64,000 nt of DNA from Zasmidium citrigriseum (GCA_002786025.1 NHNW01000032.1:396420-460419); one strand, 5' to 3'; positions 1-12,489 are shown, numbered from the stretch's first letter. Translations and numbers: made by a program. Notes: generated from the letters alone by a model not told the origin.

Positions 1-264
1 GCTGTTTGTAACGTGTTGCATGAGCACGGACACATCTCTGCTCGTTGTGTTGCTGAAGACGGAGCAAGTCGATGGACTTTAATCAAAATTTGTGGCTGCT
101 GAGAGAAGCCTAGAAAAAGGGGAATCATTCAGGTAAAACTCATCGATTTTCATTGCACTAGCAAACACTAACACTTCCGCTCATGATTCAATGCACTCCT
201 AATTGTCAGCCACCGCCATCTTCCTTTCCGCCCCAATCATTCCCCTATCCATACCTCCTCAGAT

Positions 265-1540
265 TTAGGTAAGCGGGCGTGGGCAGCCAAGGTTGTCGAA
301 GCTAGGAGCTACACGGGTCAAGAAGAAGCCGATAGCCTCGACCGTAGGCGTAACAATGCCGTTCAGAGTGCTTGGAATGCTCTGCGTGGCAACCTGGTAA
401 AGCAAGCAAGAAACCGCCTCGGCCTTGATATCCTTCGAGATCGTGCCGTTGGAGATGATATCTCTCCAGTCAATAGGCGCAAAAGTGCCATCACCAACAT
501 TGCCACCGAACGGACGGGGATTGAGGAGGTACATGGCGAGAATCTGCTCTGTGACTTTGCGGTTGGTGTAAGGGTCCACGCGGTTAATCCAGTTGTTGGG
601 GAGACGCTCCTCGATGAAGAAGGAGTTCATGGTCGCTTGGTCGGGGATGTAGTTCGGTCCGGAAGGCATCAGCTCGTACAAGAACGAGGCGGCGCCGAAG
701 AGGAGGAGCGAGAGCGGGCCGAAGAAGAAGTTCGGGTTCTCGGCGACGGATTGGTCCCAGCGCTCGCCGCGGTAGACGGCCAGGTTCTGGAGGTTGTGTA
801 GACCACCTGTCGTGCGGGACATCATGTTGAACAACGTGCGGTTGAAGGAGAAGTTGTCGCCACCGCCGGTGAAGAAGTCGTTGCGGGTGAGGGATGTGTC
901 CGCTTCGAACTTGTTGTGGCCTGCGAGACCTGGCTGGCTGCCGGTCAGGGCAGGGTTGATGGAGGTGCGGGTGGTGGCGTCGCAACCGATGGAGAGTTTG
1001 GTGGTGATGAGGTCGCCGTCGGCTTGCAGGCCCAGGAAGGCGAGGAGGAGGGAGAGGTCGTAACCGACGTTGTAGACGTTTTGTTGTGCGTCTACGAGCT
1101 CGTTGAAGGTGGTGATGCCGTCGCGGGCGAGGAAGCCGTGGTTGGCGGCGGTGTTGAGGCCGGGGCAGCTATGGAATGTCAGTGTCGACTGGATGATTTG
1201 GTGGTGGTTTGACTTACGGGCCACGAATGTCCCGCGAAGTTGGGGCGATGAAGCGATGGGCCGCATCACCGGGAGCTGGGACCTGGTAGCCACCCTTCTC
1301 ATTGCCCTTCTTTCCGCCGATGGCGTTGTTGTACTGGCCAGGCTGGACTGGCACAGCGTTGACGTGGTTGGGGTTGAAGGGGCACTGGGCAGCGCTGCCG
1401 GGACCCTCTGGGACTTGCTGACGGCGATACATGTCCCTCTTGGGGAGCATGGAGGAGTCGACACCTGGGGCATTGACAACCCATGGGAAGGCATAGGCCG
1501 CCTCAGCGGCGATGAGGGAGAAGGCAGCGAAGGATCTCAT
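265..1540 (-). CDS. Secreted heme-thiolate peroxidase/peroxygenase (chloroperoxidase family)
   Basis: Two exons, 1540-1218 and 1168-265, joined across a 49-nt intron (GTAAGT donor, TAG acceptor), give 408 aa. The ATG at 1540 is chosen because it opens a signal peptide (MRSFAAFSLIAAEAAYA); the open frame further upstream starts only at TTG. The splice rebuilds RGPCPGLNTAANHGFL, the PCP motif whose Cys is the proximal heme ligand in this family (PF01328). Downstream, FEADTSLTR matches the acidic E-x-D-x-S element that binds Mg and lines the distal pocket, here EAD rather than the usual EHD or EGD. LPNNW and later blocks also fit the family. Role by family: H2O2-dependent oxygenation or halogenation outside the cell; the substrate is unknown. 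It is a diverged relative of the gene at 7570-9022, which points the other way. I see no clear Arg/His-Glu acid-base pair in the segment after NPNFFF, so catalytic activity is uncertain. Confidence 0.9.
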
Positions 1541-4500
1541 GTTGGCGATAGGAAGATCCAAACAAGGTGTTGATGGAGGAATTCAAGACGAAGAGGCCTC
1601 TGACTTATAGAAAACCGTTGACTTGTTGCTGGATGGTGATGGAAGACGCAGATCAACTCCCGTATTTGTACTTTTTCGTCTTCATGTTCGCAAGACTCGT
1701 ATAGCCACGCAGTCATTCCACCACCGAGGAACCTGACGACGATCTTTGCCATCTCCGCATTTGGGAGGCAGAGTTCGACACTGTCGCTTGCCATGCAAAT
1801 GCCGCGACCAGTGCAGAGGGCTGAATAGTAGACAGTAGGCGAAAGCTGTAATGTGACGGCGGTGTCGTTTGCTGGGCGCTTTGAAATGAAGACTCTCTGG
1901 TTGGTCGGATGCCACCGCCACCGCGCTCAGAGGGTCCTGCGCCTTCGACCCCATCGCGAAGGGTTGCGCATTTGGCGAGGCGGGCGTATGAGGCGTATTC
2001 TTGTTGGATGGCGAAAGCGGGCTTGGATGCTTGGAATACGGTTCGTCGTCTTGGCTCCAAGCCCGGTCAATGTTGCGGACTTGACATCGTTGAAGTGTTT
2101 GCATGCTTTAGAAGAGTCAAAATCGTTCTCGAACTTTATAGTCGGTAAATAATAGTCTAAAGAGTTGTTAGCGAACGTTTGAGCTGTGCATTAGCGATAG
2201 TCGTTGAGTATCGAACCTCGTGGTAAACCCGGTAATCGTTGATGCTAAGCCGCCCAGCCGGCGCACCGTCCTTAAGCATCACCAGGTCAGCCGCCACATA
2301 CGATCTTCCTCCTGCCTCTTGCGGCCAAAACGCGGGGAGCTTGGCCTACGATGTGAACGACTCGCTGTCGCGGCACCCTGCCACCGAGGAAGTTGAGGGA
2401 TGAATTCTCCTTGAGCCTCCTGGCAAGACAAGGTGTGGCTGCTTGTCGTTTTAGAGTTAAAAAAACGTCGTCTGTAGAAACTCTATTTCTTGTCGATCTC
2501 TTCTCCCTGCAATAGGGTTGCATACACTTGGCGGTAAGTCGAAGCGTGAGGTGTTGCGAGATGGTAATCAGGAGAGCCCCATCTGCAGATTGTGGTAAGA
2601 GACGACGATGCGGCCTGGCTTTGGCGTCCTGCGTGCATTGCATGATTGCCTGGAGAGTGTTGACGAACGCAAGGTTAGCCGTGATTACGATAAATTTGCC
2701 GAAAAGGGGCGTTGCACCAACCAGTCGTATTCAGGCAGAACTTGCTGACCGAGGATCTTGTCGCTCACCGTGATGTCTCCAAAAGGTCAGCAGGCGAAGC
2801 CACTGTGTCGTGAACTTGGCAGAACGCCCAAGGGACGTCATGTTCTGATGCCTGAAGTTTTTGGCAGCATGGTGAAGAAAGGTCGTTGCAGTCGAGAAGA
2901 AATCAGAAGAATAGTTCTCCATCTTGAGGTTGAATAGATTGACAGATCGACAACATCCACTCTCGCGTGCTTGCCTCGTGGCATCCTCGTTGCGTCGGCT
3001 CCTTCAGAACGTAGATTGAACGTCTATTCAAACTTTACCACCTGCAGCGTGCGAGCGCACTCCCAGCACAGAGCCAGCCTCGTCGGGAAAACGAAGGAGG
3101 AAAGAAGTTAGGCTGCGAGACATCGTGTCCAGACCTCATTCGAATCTTGTTCACAGCTGACCGACTTGAACATAGCTCGTCGTTGAAAAGATGGTTGAAG
3201 CCAGGTGGGAAGTTGCTGCAAACTAAGCAGACGGTCCCTTGGCCATTTGGAAATCGAGATGGACGAGCTTTTGCTGAATATGCTGGATTGAACCAGGGCG
3301 CATGTCTCTGTACTGGAACAAGACATGATTGAAGTCCTCGGTCCCGATCTCCTCGATCACACCGCGGCATCCAGGGTGGCGGACGTTGGTTGAATGCCTG
3401 CAAGGTGCTTGACACTGCAATCAACATTCTTGCGAGACTGTCATTTTCGGTATGGAGTTTGAAAGTTCAACCACTGGTTCCTTGATGCTGAGAGACTGTG
3501 TGCCTTGAATCCCGTGGGTTATCTCATGTCGAAAGCTGGTTCATTTCTTCTGCAGTGAGACTTCCGCTCGTTGGACGAGTGACATTTGGACTGTCTGTTT
3601 CCTCATAAAAACCTGAACAGGTCGAGGTCGGTCCAGATATCCTTGCGACACGGCATCTCTGTGAGAGCAGACAATTGCTGCGCTGTCTGCTGCTGTTCGG
3701 GGAGCCTTGGTGGAAAGGACTTCGTGCAGGTCGAGTTGGCCGGCGAGTGGAGGAGGCGACACTTCTTTTCTATTTTCAGCTTTCTGAATTTGCAGTCTCC
3801 TGTGTAGAGCCGGTGCTGGCCAAGGGTTGGACAGCGGCCCTCGGATGGATTCGCACGACAGTGTTGGTGAACTGCAGGTGCTTCAACATGGTCTCGCTAG
3901 AGGTCAGCTTTCATGAGGCAAAGGCTGCAGGCGCACATTCTCGACTGTCTCTGCACGACTCGTGGCGAAGCACTTCAATGCTGCTCGACTTTCGGGAAGC
4001 GAGACGACATTCGCAGATCATGCAATCGGCGTTGTGTCATCGCACGCATTTTCATGTTGAAGCACGACCGCCAACTCCGCCGTATTCCCGTCGCCACCAT
4101 CACTGCGCCCGTCTCTTGCATGTCACCTGCCTTCATTCCCAATGCTCGCCCTCATCGCGTTTTCGCAGATACTCGTAGGCCAGTTGCGGACAGGCCTTGA
4201 GGGGGCGGTCTCGTAACGTCCACACCTCGTGTCGCATGCCGTCAAATCACTCGTCACTTCTAGCACGGGCATCGAAAGGAGATGAAGGGAACTCTGGAGA
4301 CGCAAGAGCCCAGGGGCCACCTCTTCTTCATGGGCGCATGCTCTTCGGCTTTCGGCGGGATGGCTGCACGTTTGCTTGTGCGGATTCTGATTTGCGTGGC
4401 GGCCGCGGACTGTGGTTCCACATTGCTCATGAGGACAAGAGCACCTGGAAAGGACGAGGTATCTGGACCTTCATAAGATGCGGGTTTGTTGATGGCTGTT

Positions 4501-7500
4501 TTCTGTGTGCACGTCTTCAGTTTCGCACTATGAAGATGCAGATGAAGAAAGTGCCCCTTGAGTCAGCACAATGCTCCTACCTCGCAAACACTCCTGCCCT
4601 TCGTCAATTCCAGAGTCGAGGCTTCCGCAAGAACTACCCGTCTCGTCGATGCCGTCATAACATGAGAACGGAAAGAGCGAGATACACTGAGATGGCAATG
4701 TCAGACTTTACACACCTCGTGCCATCCTGTGCCGGCGAAATGTGAGACCATGGCATGGAATGTGGCTCAAAAACTCGCTGTTTCCTGCGCTGCCCCAGCT
4801 CCTTCTTCTTCTATAATTTCTGGCGTCCCTTCGCCGAGCCCCCCGACTTCTTCATCTTACTGGAACCGGACTGTACGCTCGGATCAGCCTCATGGATACC
4901 ACTTTCTACTCGGGGATGGAGGCACAGTTTCGAAAGGATTCGAAGGGTAAACCAAGGAAGAGAGCGGCGTTACGTGTTTGTCCACGTTGAATGACGGGAT
5001 ATGATGGGCGAGCATCAAGATGAGGGACATTCTGATGTTGCAAGGGACTGCGAGATCATGAAGAGAAGTGCGACACGACGGCGCCATGGGTATGTTCCGA
5101 GGAATGAATCTGATAGTCGGTGACTGATGGCCGGAAGAAAGCTTGGGCAAGCCAGCACATGGGGTCATTATCGCTGGGAGCACAGTCGAGGTCCTTTACA
5201 TCTCGCGAAGGACAATATCTCCGGCTCTGGGTGTGACCTTTCTGGCCTTTGACATCGCCGGATTGGCCTGTCGGGATCGTTCGGGTAAACGCAGCGCCCA
5301 TCCTGGTTTGACTCGGCATGTTGCGTCTATAGGCCAGGGAGATGACAGACATCAATGTCGTGAGCAATGCCAAACCGTGGCCGGTTGCTCTCTTGGACGT
5401 TCCACGGCCGCTAAAGTACGTTGCCCTGCAGCCTGAAGAGCTGCCTGACTACACCACAGTCAATCTCCAATACCATCCCAGAAGCTCGTCCAGCAAGGCC
5501 AAGGGCGAAAAGTCTCACTGCAGTCGACCACCCCAGAGTCCAAGTCACCAGGTCAGGAGTGTGGACAGCTCTGGCCTCGAGCGCCTGGTCATGGGACGCA
5601 TCGACAACAGTGGCAGAGCTTGCAAGTGGAACACCTCAAGGCATCACAGCATGCAAGCCTTTCGTTTGGAGCTGCCCCTGGAGCAGCCGTCTGACAATCG
5701 CATTCGCATGTCGCTGCCAGATCGAGATCTCCAGCTGAGGTGACCAACGAGCAGGTCAACCTGGACATCGACTCCAAGGTCTTCCAGATGGAAAAGGTCC
5801 AGTTAGGGGAGCGAGTTGGTACGACATCTAGGGTGGTGACTTTCGCTTCTGATCAGTCATCAAACCGACAAGAGCCTTTCTTTCACGAAGAAGGAAAACG
5901 AGAGACAACATTGTGGGTGCTTACCTCCCCGGCGGCTTTTCCTCATTGCTCTCACCACATCCCCCAAGACGAAAAGTACAGAGGTACCTACTCCCTCGAA
6001 TCCCAAAGGAGCAATTGGAAAATGTGCCTACAAAAGTCAGAAACTGCCTCGGACCCACCTGCGGTAATAGCCTCCATGCTATTGGGCCAGAACACTTGGG
6101 ACTCATCAGCTCCAAGTTCTAGGAATTCCAGACCGAGGAGACCAAGCACCTCTCTCCTGCTGCAGGACCTTCCCCGGCAAACAAGGACCTGGAGTTCGAC
6201 CAAGTCCTTAGGCCTCCACTGTGGCAATCTGGGCGCGAGTGCAAGCTTATGGGGCGTCGAGACCCAGCGCTTTCGCGAGGTGAGCGTCATCAGACTGCCG
6301 AGTGTGGCTTGCAAGCAGGTCAGCAGTACTCCAGAACTGGAAGATCCTCCATCTCTTCGCCCCGGTCTTCACATGCTGGCCTTGCTCTGGGATTGCTGTC
6401 GGAGACCGAGCCGCATCGAACGCACACGACGATCGTGGAATCTTAAAGGGAGTGTCGGCATCATTCTCATACAAATCCTCACTGCAAAGAGCTGCTATAT
6501 AGGATGTCAACGTCGACAGGAGACGTAATCAGCACAAGAAGGACTGCGGCTGGAGAAAAAAGATGCTGGACGCACCAATCAGCGATCGTCAGGCCCATCA
6601 CCACCCTCGGTGTACAGCTACTCCAACCACCCAAAAAGCGGGGGACGCCACGCAGCTGGCGAAGGTTCCTCGGTGCCAAAAAGCAAACTTAAGCATGAAA
6701 TAGACTTCTCCAGAGATCTGCACCACGGCCCGCCAGGAACAGTGCCAAATCGCGGGGCTGGACTTGGTTTCAGGGCGACGGTTCGTCTTGGAACACCTCG
6801 AATTCCATATTCGATGCTTGGACGGCGTTGAACATTGTCAAGCCACGTTACAGTATGTATCGATGTTGCGACATACCGGCGAAATACGTCCTCACAGCTG
6901 GATCGTGTCTTTGCGGCTGTAAGTGGCTGACACTCTCCAATCCGCCGACGTCATGGCCGTTTCCTTCGTCTACAGTTGTCGCAGTTGAGACCACCGTTAC
7001 GACGTTGACGGCAGCAACGGCATGACCAAAGGGAGCTGCCGCCCCGGATTCTGGGGATGGCGAAGATAAGGTTGCAACCAAGCCTTGGGATCGAGGCCAC
7101 AGGGTGAGGTCGTAGGCAGCCTCACAAGTCTTAGCTCCGCCCGTCGAACGCCGCTGACACGTGAAGCTGGCGAAGACCTGTCTGCAGACGTCTCGCCCTC
7201 CGGTCCTATACAGCAGTGATCGACGTAATGTCGATTCTTTGATTGGCCGAGAAGACATACAGCTCTGCGCCTCTCCACGATTGGGCAGTGGAATCGCCTC
7301 TGGCCTCACCTAGTGGGCGATAAGCCTCGGCGGTGTCTTTTGAAAGCGGCTCGTAGTCGCTCTGGACAACGGCGTTTTCCATACACGGGATGTCATCGAA
7401 CAGACGCCATGGCGAGAACCAATTGCAGCCACAGCATTTGTCGAGTACAAGATATGAGGCTGTCTCACGGGCATACAAGTTGTTGGATTCCTGCAGTCGT

Positions 7501-7569
7501 GAACCTCCAACCTCTTTCCCTTCGCTCACCTACCTTTGAAGAACTGTCTTGGCAGTACCCTCATTCATC
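1541..7569. other. Gene-poor 6-kb stretch between the two peroxygenases
   Basis: I see no recognisable gene here. Open frames are short, overlap on both strands, and often begin at TTG, CTG or GTG rather than ATG. A few fragments look protein-like but cannot be joined into a gene: a minus frame at 2922-2731 that starts with ATG, a minus frame at about 3400-3223, a minus frame with a hydrophobic stretch at about 5370-5056, and the plus frame at 5788-6528. Base composition is ordinary, unlike the right end of the window, so this is not RIP-degraded repeat. It may hold decayed genes, long regulatory DNA, or a multi-exon gene I failed to assemble. Confidence 0.4.
5788..6528 (+). CDS. Weak open reading frame, probably not a gene
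   Basis: This is the longest frame in the gene-poor stretch, opened by an in-frame ATG at 5788 and running 246 codons. The product is rich in Ser, Arg and Pro, shows no domain, signal peptide or membrane segment, and lacks the C/G-ending codon bias of the confident genes. A minus-strand frame across 6314-5921 looks about equally plausible. It is listed only so that a reader with transcript data can test it. Confidence 0.12.
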   Translation: MEKVQLGERVGTTSRVVTFASDQSSNRQEPFFHEEGKRETTLWVLTSPAAFPHCSHHIPQDEKYRGTYSLESQRSNWKMCLQKSETASDPPAVIASMLLGQNTWDSSAPSSRNSRPRRPSTSLLLQDLPRQTRTWSSTKSLGLHCGNLGASASLWGVETQRFREVSVIRLPSVACKQVSSTPELEDPPSLRPGLHMLALLWDCCRRPSRIERTRRSWNLKGSVGIILIQILTAKSCYIGCQRRQET

Positions 7570-9022
7570 ATGAAGTTCTTGGCAGCCGGCCTGTTGGCCA
7601 GCACTGTTGCAGCCTTCCCATACCGCATGGACGAGCTGGTCGCTCCTCTCGCCAACAACGAGGCCTTCCAGGAGTTCAAGCGCTCCAAGATCGAGAGCCG
7701 TCAGAACAAGGCCTCTCCTCAGGGTGTCGGCGCCCTCCCACTCACCCCACCACCATTCGATGCCGCCGCTCAGTACGTGAGCAACCAGGGCGCCCACAAG
7801 TTCGTTGCTCCCGGCCCAGGTGACGAGCGAGGCGAGTGCCCAGGGCTTAACGCCCTTGCCAACCACGGCTACCTCCCACACAACGGTCGTGCTACCATCC
7901 AGCAGTTCATCGATGGAACCAACGCCGGTTTCGGTATGGCCAAGGATCTAGGTGGTTTCCTTGCCGTCTTCGGTGCTCTCATCGACGGCGATGGTTCGTC
8001 CTGGTCGATCGGTGGCAAGCCACACACCGGTATCTTGGGCTCGCACAACAACTACGAGACGGACAGCTCGCCGCTCAAGTCGGACTTGAACCAGTACGGT
8101 TCCAACACCCGACTCATCATGAGCCAGTTCTACAACGTATGACATTATCATCAAGCATATTTTGTGGATCCACACTGACGGTCCTTCGCAGCTATACAAC
8201 CGCCAGCCAAATGCTGCCACGGCCAACTACAACCTCGAGGTCCTCCGTGACTTCCGTGATTCGCGATTCAAGGAGTCTGTTGCTAAGAACCCTTACTTCG
8301 CCTGTAAGTATCTAACTATCAACAACACTATCGATTCCTCGCTAATATGATTATAGACCTGCCCTTCGGTGGTATTGAGGTCTCCCAGGCCGCCTTCACC
8401 TTCATCTACCGCTTCATGTCCAACAAGTCGGCCGAGTACCCAGAGGGTATCCTCAACAAGCAAGTCCTCAAGAGCTTCATGGCCATCGAGGGCCCTGAGA
8501 ACAACCTCAAGTGGAACCCAGGTCACGAGAAGATCCCCGACAACTGGTACGTTGCACCCTCTTCATCCTATCACCCATCCACATATGCTGACAATGATTT
8601 CCAGGTACAAGCGCAACCCCAGCGACGAGTACTCCATCCCCTACTTCCAAGCCGACATCCTCTACGTCGCCGAGAAGGCCCCCGAAATCCTCACCGTCGG
8701 CTGCAACAAGGGCAAAGTCAACACCTACTCGCCCATCGACCCAGCAGCCCTCACCAACGGCGCCTACACCGCGCAGCAAGTCGCTAAGAACCCGGCTTGC
8801 TTCGCTGCGGCTTTCGCTATGGCTGAGCTGCCGCTCATCACCGGCCTTAACATTAATGTTGCTCCTTTCAGCACGCTGGCCAACCAGCTTAGCCAGCAGA
8901 TTACTGGGATGGGATGTGCTAGCATTGGATCGGTTAACCAGAGCGCCCTCACTGCGTGCCCTGGCTTCTCGTTCTATGGTGGACCTACTGGACCTGTCGC
9001 TCCTGGTGCTATCCAGTCTTAG
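7570..9022 (+). CDS. Secreted heme-thiolate peroxidase/peroxygenase, second paralogue
   Basis: Four exons: 7570-8136, 8192-8303, 8357-8546 and 8605-9022. The introns are 55, 53 and 58 nt (donors GTATGA, GTAAGT, GTACGT) and the total is 428 aa. The ATG at 7570 opens a signal peptide (MKFLAAGLLASTVAAF); the codon that opens the frame further upstream is TTG. The heme-ligand region reads GECPGLNALANHGYLP, so the residue before the ligand Cys is Glu instead of the usual Pro. The acidic pocket element is YETDSS, an ETD variant of E-H/G-D that keeps Ser at +4. IPDNWY matches LPNNW of the paralogue at 265-1540. Family role: extracellular peroxygenase or haloperoxidase; the substrate is unknown. High use of C-ending codons suggests good expression. 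Splice sites and frame agree throughout, so the structure is well supported. Confidence 0.93.
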
Positions 9023-9784
9023 ATGTCTCGGAGGTTGATGAGGATGTGAAGATGTGTGAAGCACAACGTGTCGCGGAGATATGATGCATGATGGCATGAA
9101 AGTATGACAGAGTGTATTGGATGTTCCTTGTATATACCATAGCAAGATGAGATGACGAAGAGAACAAGAAGACTTTGACACAAACGCAGTCCACGCACTG
9201 TACCTGTTACCCAGTCCCATTTCGATCACATCATATGGTCCTCATCGATCATAGACGCCTGCAGGTGTCGTACCTCACCATATGACGAGACGATGGTCCG
9301 TCTTCGAAGGCAAAGCGAATTGGTAGAATCATCGACGACCTGTATTCCCAAATTACGCAGATGAAAATAGTCCTTCAACGCATGATGGTCGGCCTGTGTG
9401 ACGAGCGATGCTGCAGGTACTTCACCTTCAATGAACATAACCGTGCTTGCTGAGACGAGAAGGCCTCGTGAGAAGTTCAATAGAGAACGTTCTTCAAATT
9501 ACCTTTCTCGACACCTGTGTTTCGGCACCGATATTTGGTGCTGATTTCTTCGGATTTGGTCGAAGGCATTTTCTTGGATTTGTCGTTGGACGGGAAATTG
9601 GAGGTTACCTCTTGCTTTAACAGAATACCTTGGAGATGTGATCTGCACGCGGTTTGGATCGCTTCACGTGGGGGAGCAGACGATCTACATTCGCTAATCA
9701 GAGCAATATCTACCTGCAGGAAGGCGAATCTCATTTCAAGATGCATCGTGCGAGCCGGCTATGAGCTGTTCCTCCAAGGTTGGC
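9023..9784. other. Spacer between convergent genes
   Basis: This is 3' flanking DNA between the second peroxygenase and the ferric reductase, which converge here. The short minus-strand frames at 9746-9477 and 9480-9226 have no family resemblance and no codon bias. I see no RNA gene or repeat. Confidence 0.5.
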
Positions 9785-11820
9785 TTAAGCCCAACTGAAA
9801 TGCTCCACATGCAAAAACACATCCCTCTTCCCCGTCTTCACCCCCTCAATCTGCCGCGCAGCTACTGCATTCGCCACATCCGCCTGCATCTCCAGCGGTC
9901 CACACACGTACACGCCCAAATGCTTATCGGCGGAGGCCTCGGAGGTAATAAGCGATTGGAGGTGAGGTCGGGAGGTGTGGTGTTGGATGTCTGTTCGTAG
10001 GACAGGGTTGGTCTCTTGAACGTGCGATTTGTTATCAAGGGAAGGCTGACGGAAGCTCCTGGGGTTCTCGATCGTGTGTTGCGGACCAGTGTAGCAGATG
10101 TCGATGGATATGCTCTCCATACCAAGGCGGTCTCCGTGGCTCGACAATATCATCCGCACAGTGCTCTCGAACCACTCTCTCCCTTCGATTTGTCTTGTCG
10201 CAAGAACTATACCTAACGTTGGCCAGGCTCCAGGTCCAGAAAGTTCTAATTTTCGAAGATGAGCGAGGAGAAACGGTAACGTCCAGCCAGCTCCAGAACC
10301 GCCGGCGATGATGAGGTTGTGTGGACAGGTGTCGAATTCTCGCATGTTGATTCCGCCGTATGGGCCGTCGAGCATCACTCGCAATTTCTTCTTGGAGTGT
10401 TGGGAAAGACGAGAAGTCATCCCACCCCGAGGCCGAATATAGAAAACTAACTCATTCTCCTTCTCCTCATGCACACCAGCCGTTTGAGGAAGAGAACAAG
10501 CGGTGAAAGGATGCGTCGTCAACGCATGCAAGTCCGGCGTCGAGAATCGCAGGAAGAAATGCTGCCCCACTCTCCAGGTTGCTTTCGTCGCAATGGTGAC
10601 TTTGATGAAACCGTTCGATTCGGTGTGGAGGTTGGCGTTGTGCTGGAAGCCGTGTTCGAAGTAGATGCGGAGGTGTCGGTGGAGGAAGGAGAGGGTGAAG
10701 AGGACGCCGGTTGCGATGAAGTAGTCCCTGGGAAGGGTCAGTGTTTTGATGGCCTTGGGGAAGGGTGACAGTACCATGATGAGAACTCGCCATCGCAGTG
10801 GAAGAAGAGGAAGAGCATAAATATTAGGGCTGCGAGGAAGTGAGTATACTTGAAGAACTCGTAGGCTCGTTCACTAGATCACTGTCAGCAGAAGTCGTAC
10901 CTCTTAGACTAATGATGTATACCGCAGAGGCCCAAACGATGCGAAGGTCAACCTAGCACACATGTCAGCCTCCCATCCTACCACACCCGTGGAAGGAATC
11001 GAGGACTCACCATCCCTGCGCAAGAAGTGCAATGGTCCCCGTCCAGTAATAAATCTCCGTCCTCCACATCTGTCCCATATCGCCCACACTCACATGGTAC
11101 ACAATGAAGGGAAATGTATGCACTAACGCCGTAACGAAAAACGCATAAGAGATCCAGCGGTGTAAGATTTGCAGTCGTTCATGGGAGACGCTAGTCACGA
11201 GAGTGATGAGATTCGATTTGCCGGCTGTGGCGAAGACGAAGGGGAGGCAGGCGATCGAGAGCCAGCCGGAGCGGGTTGCGAGGGGTGGTTGGTCGCCGTA
11301 CGTGATCGTTGGGGTGTTGAGCCACTGGGATCGTCAGTTGGTCAGTGAGTGAAAGGAATGATCTGGGTCAGGGAACATACGTAGTAGGGTTGTGGCACGA
11401 GGGTCATGCAAAGGAAGTAGATGACTCCGACGACAGCCAGCAAGAGCATACCAAGTGGCGCTGAGTTCCAGTCGAGGAATGGGATTCGAAAGATACGGTA
11501 GCTGAGGAATCGCCATGAGGCTTTTGCTCTCCGGGCCAGGGCTGACTCCAATACTGGCTTTGGGACAAACTCTTGAGCGGCGCTGGCAATGATGAAGACC
11601 CCAATGCCGACCATGAATAGGGCAATCGTTGGACATCCATAGTGATAGTCGGCGACATTCCTGATTCTCAGATCAGCAAGGGTCGATTGAGCCGCTCGAA
11701 GACCTACCAATTCCTCCAGTATCCCAGCTGGTATTCACATTGTGCGGTGTCGTTGAGCGTGCATTCGTTCGGCGGATGCCATGCGAGGGATATCGGTTGA
11801 TCGAGCCATGGGACGCCCAT
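9785..11820 (-). CDS. Ferric/cupric-chelate reductase (FRE family)
   Basis: Six exons read from the right: 11820-11708, 11660-11381, 11324-11011, 10952-10923 (only 30 nt), 10873-10775 and 10727-9785. The introns are 47-58 nt and the total is 592 aa in frame. Domains in order: N-terminal region and first membrane segments; a ferric-reductase-like transmembrane domain with two His pairs, each 13 residues apart (about H186/H200 in HRWISYAFFVTALVH and H257/H271 in HFLAALIFMLFLFFH), that bind two hemes; an FAD-binding HPFT motif near residue 351; an NADPH-binding GGSGAGWTLPF near 421; and a VCGP motif and C-terminal HVEHFSW. The family moves electrons from NADPH across the plasma membrane to reduce extracellular Fe(III) or Cu(II) before uptake. 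It is divergent from the Ctr copper transporter at 12490, so a copper-uptake role is likely. The start at 11820 is the first ATG in the exon; in-frame sequence extends slightly upstream without another ATG. Confidence 0.93.
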
Positions 11821-11965
11821 CTTGGTGTCTTCTGTTGTCCAAGTGGTGTTCTGGACGGGAAAGGCTTACTACGACGGTCGTGCTTGATGAGGTCGCCGCC
11901 TTATAGATGCTCAATCGAACGGAAAGCCGGCGCAGTCGATCTGTAAACATGTCTGTGGGTATTTG

Positions 11966-11978
11966 CAAAACTTGCTCA
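11966..11978 (+). promoter_or_regulatory. Copper-response-like box 1 (CAAAACTTGCTCA)
   Basis: First of three near-identical 13-mers in the 669-bp divergent promoter between the reductase and the copper transporter. The TTGCTCA core resembles the yeast Mac1 element TTTGCTCA; the regulator is inferred. Confidence 0.5.
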
Positions 11979-12127
11979 AGGATCCCATCAGCTCTCACGA
12001 TGGTTGCGAATGCGAGTCGCTGGAGGGAATGATTGTTGAGCATGCATTGGGCAGAACCGCCGGGCTAGATCATCGACATTGCCTCTGTGGCGTTGGACAT
12101 TGAAGCGCATTCCCTGCCTTTTTGGAC

Positions 12128-12140
12128 TGAGCAAGTTTTG
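12128..12140 (-). promoter_or_regulatory. Copper-response-like box 2 (CAAAACTTGCTCA)
   Basis: Identical to box 1 over all 13 bases but on the opposite strand. Exact repetition of a 13-mer in one short promoter is unlikely by chance. Confidence 0.5.
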
Positions 12141-12288
12141 ATATCCAACGAAATCAGCCAAAGGGTCATGTTCACATAGTGAAGGATGGATCTGGTGCAA
12201 TCCGCAAGCTTCATAGCTGTCCCCCGTCGTCCCCGAACTTGGGTAATATAGGCTGCATGGCGTATTGTTGACTTGATCAGGATACGAG

Positions 12289-12301
12289 TGAGCAGGTTTT
12301 G
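12289..12301 (-). promoter_or_regulatory. Copper-response-like box 3 (CAAAACCTGCTCA)
   Basis: Same orientation as box 2 with a single T-to-C change in the core. It lies 189 bp before the copper transporter start codon. Confidence 0.45.
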
Positions 12302-12489
12302 ATGATCGAGAAACATTGATCTTCAGGGAGGTAGAGTGGATGCTGGAGAGGAAGATAAGAAGACCTGCGCAGAAGTCAGCGAATACAACAGCAATCTTTC
12401 GGCCACCTCTACCTTTTCTCATCGACCTACTAGTGATTTTCGGACTCATCTCATCAGATTATCGGCCTCGACAACGAACACTCGCCACC

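Noticed and set aside
794..1573. Plus-strand frames opposite the first peroxygenase
   Set aside because: They are antisense shadows of a gene with clear family motifs and splice sites.
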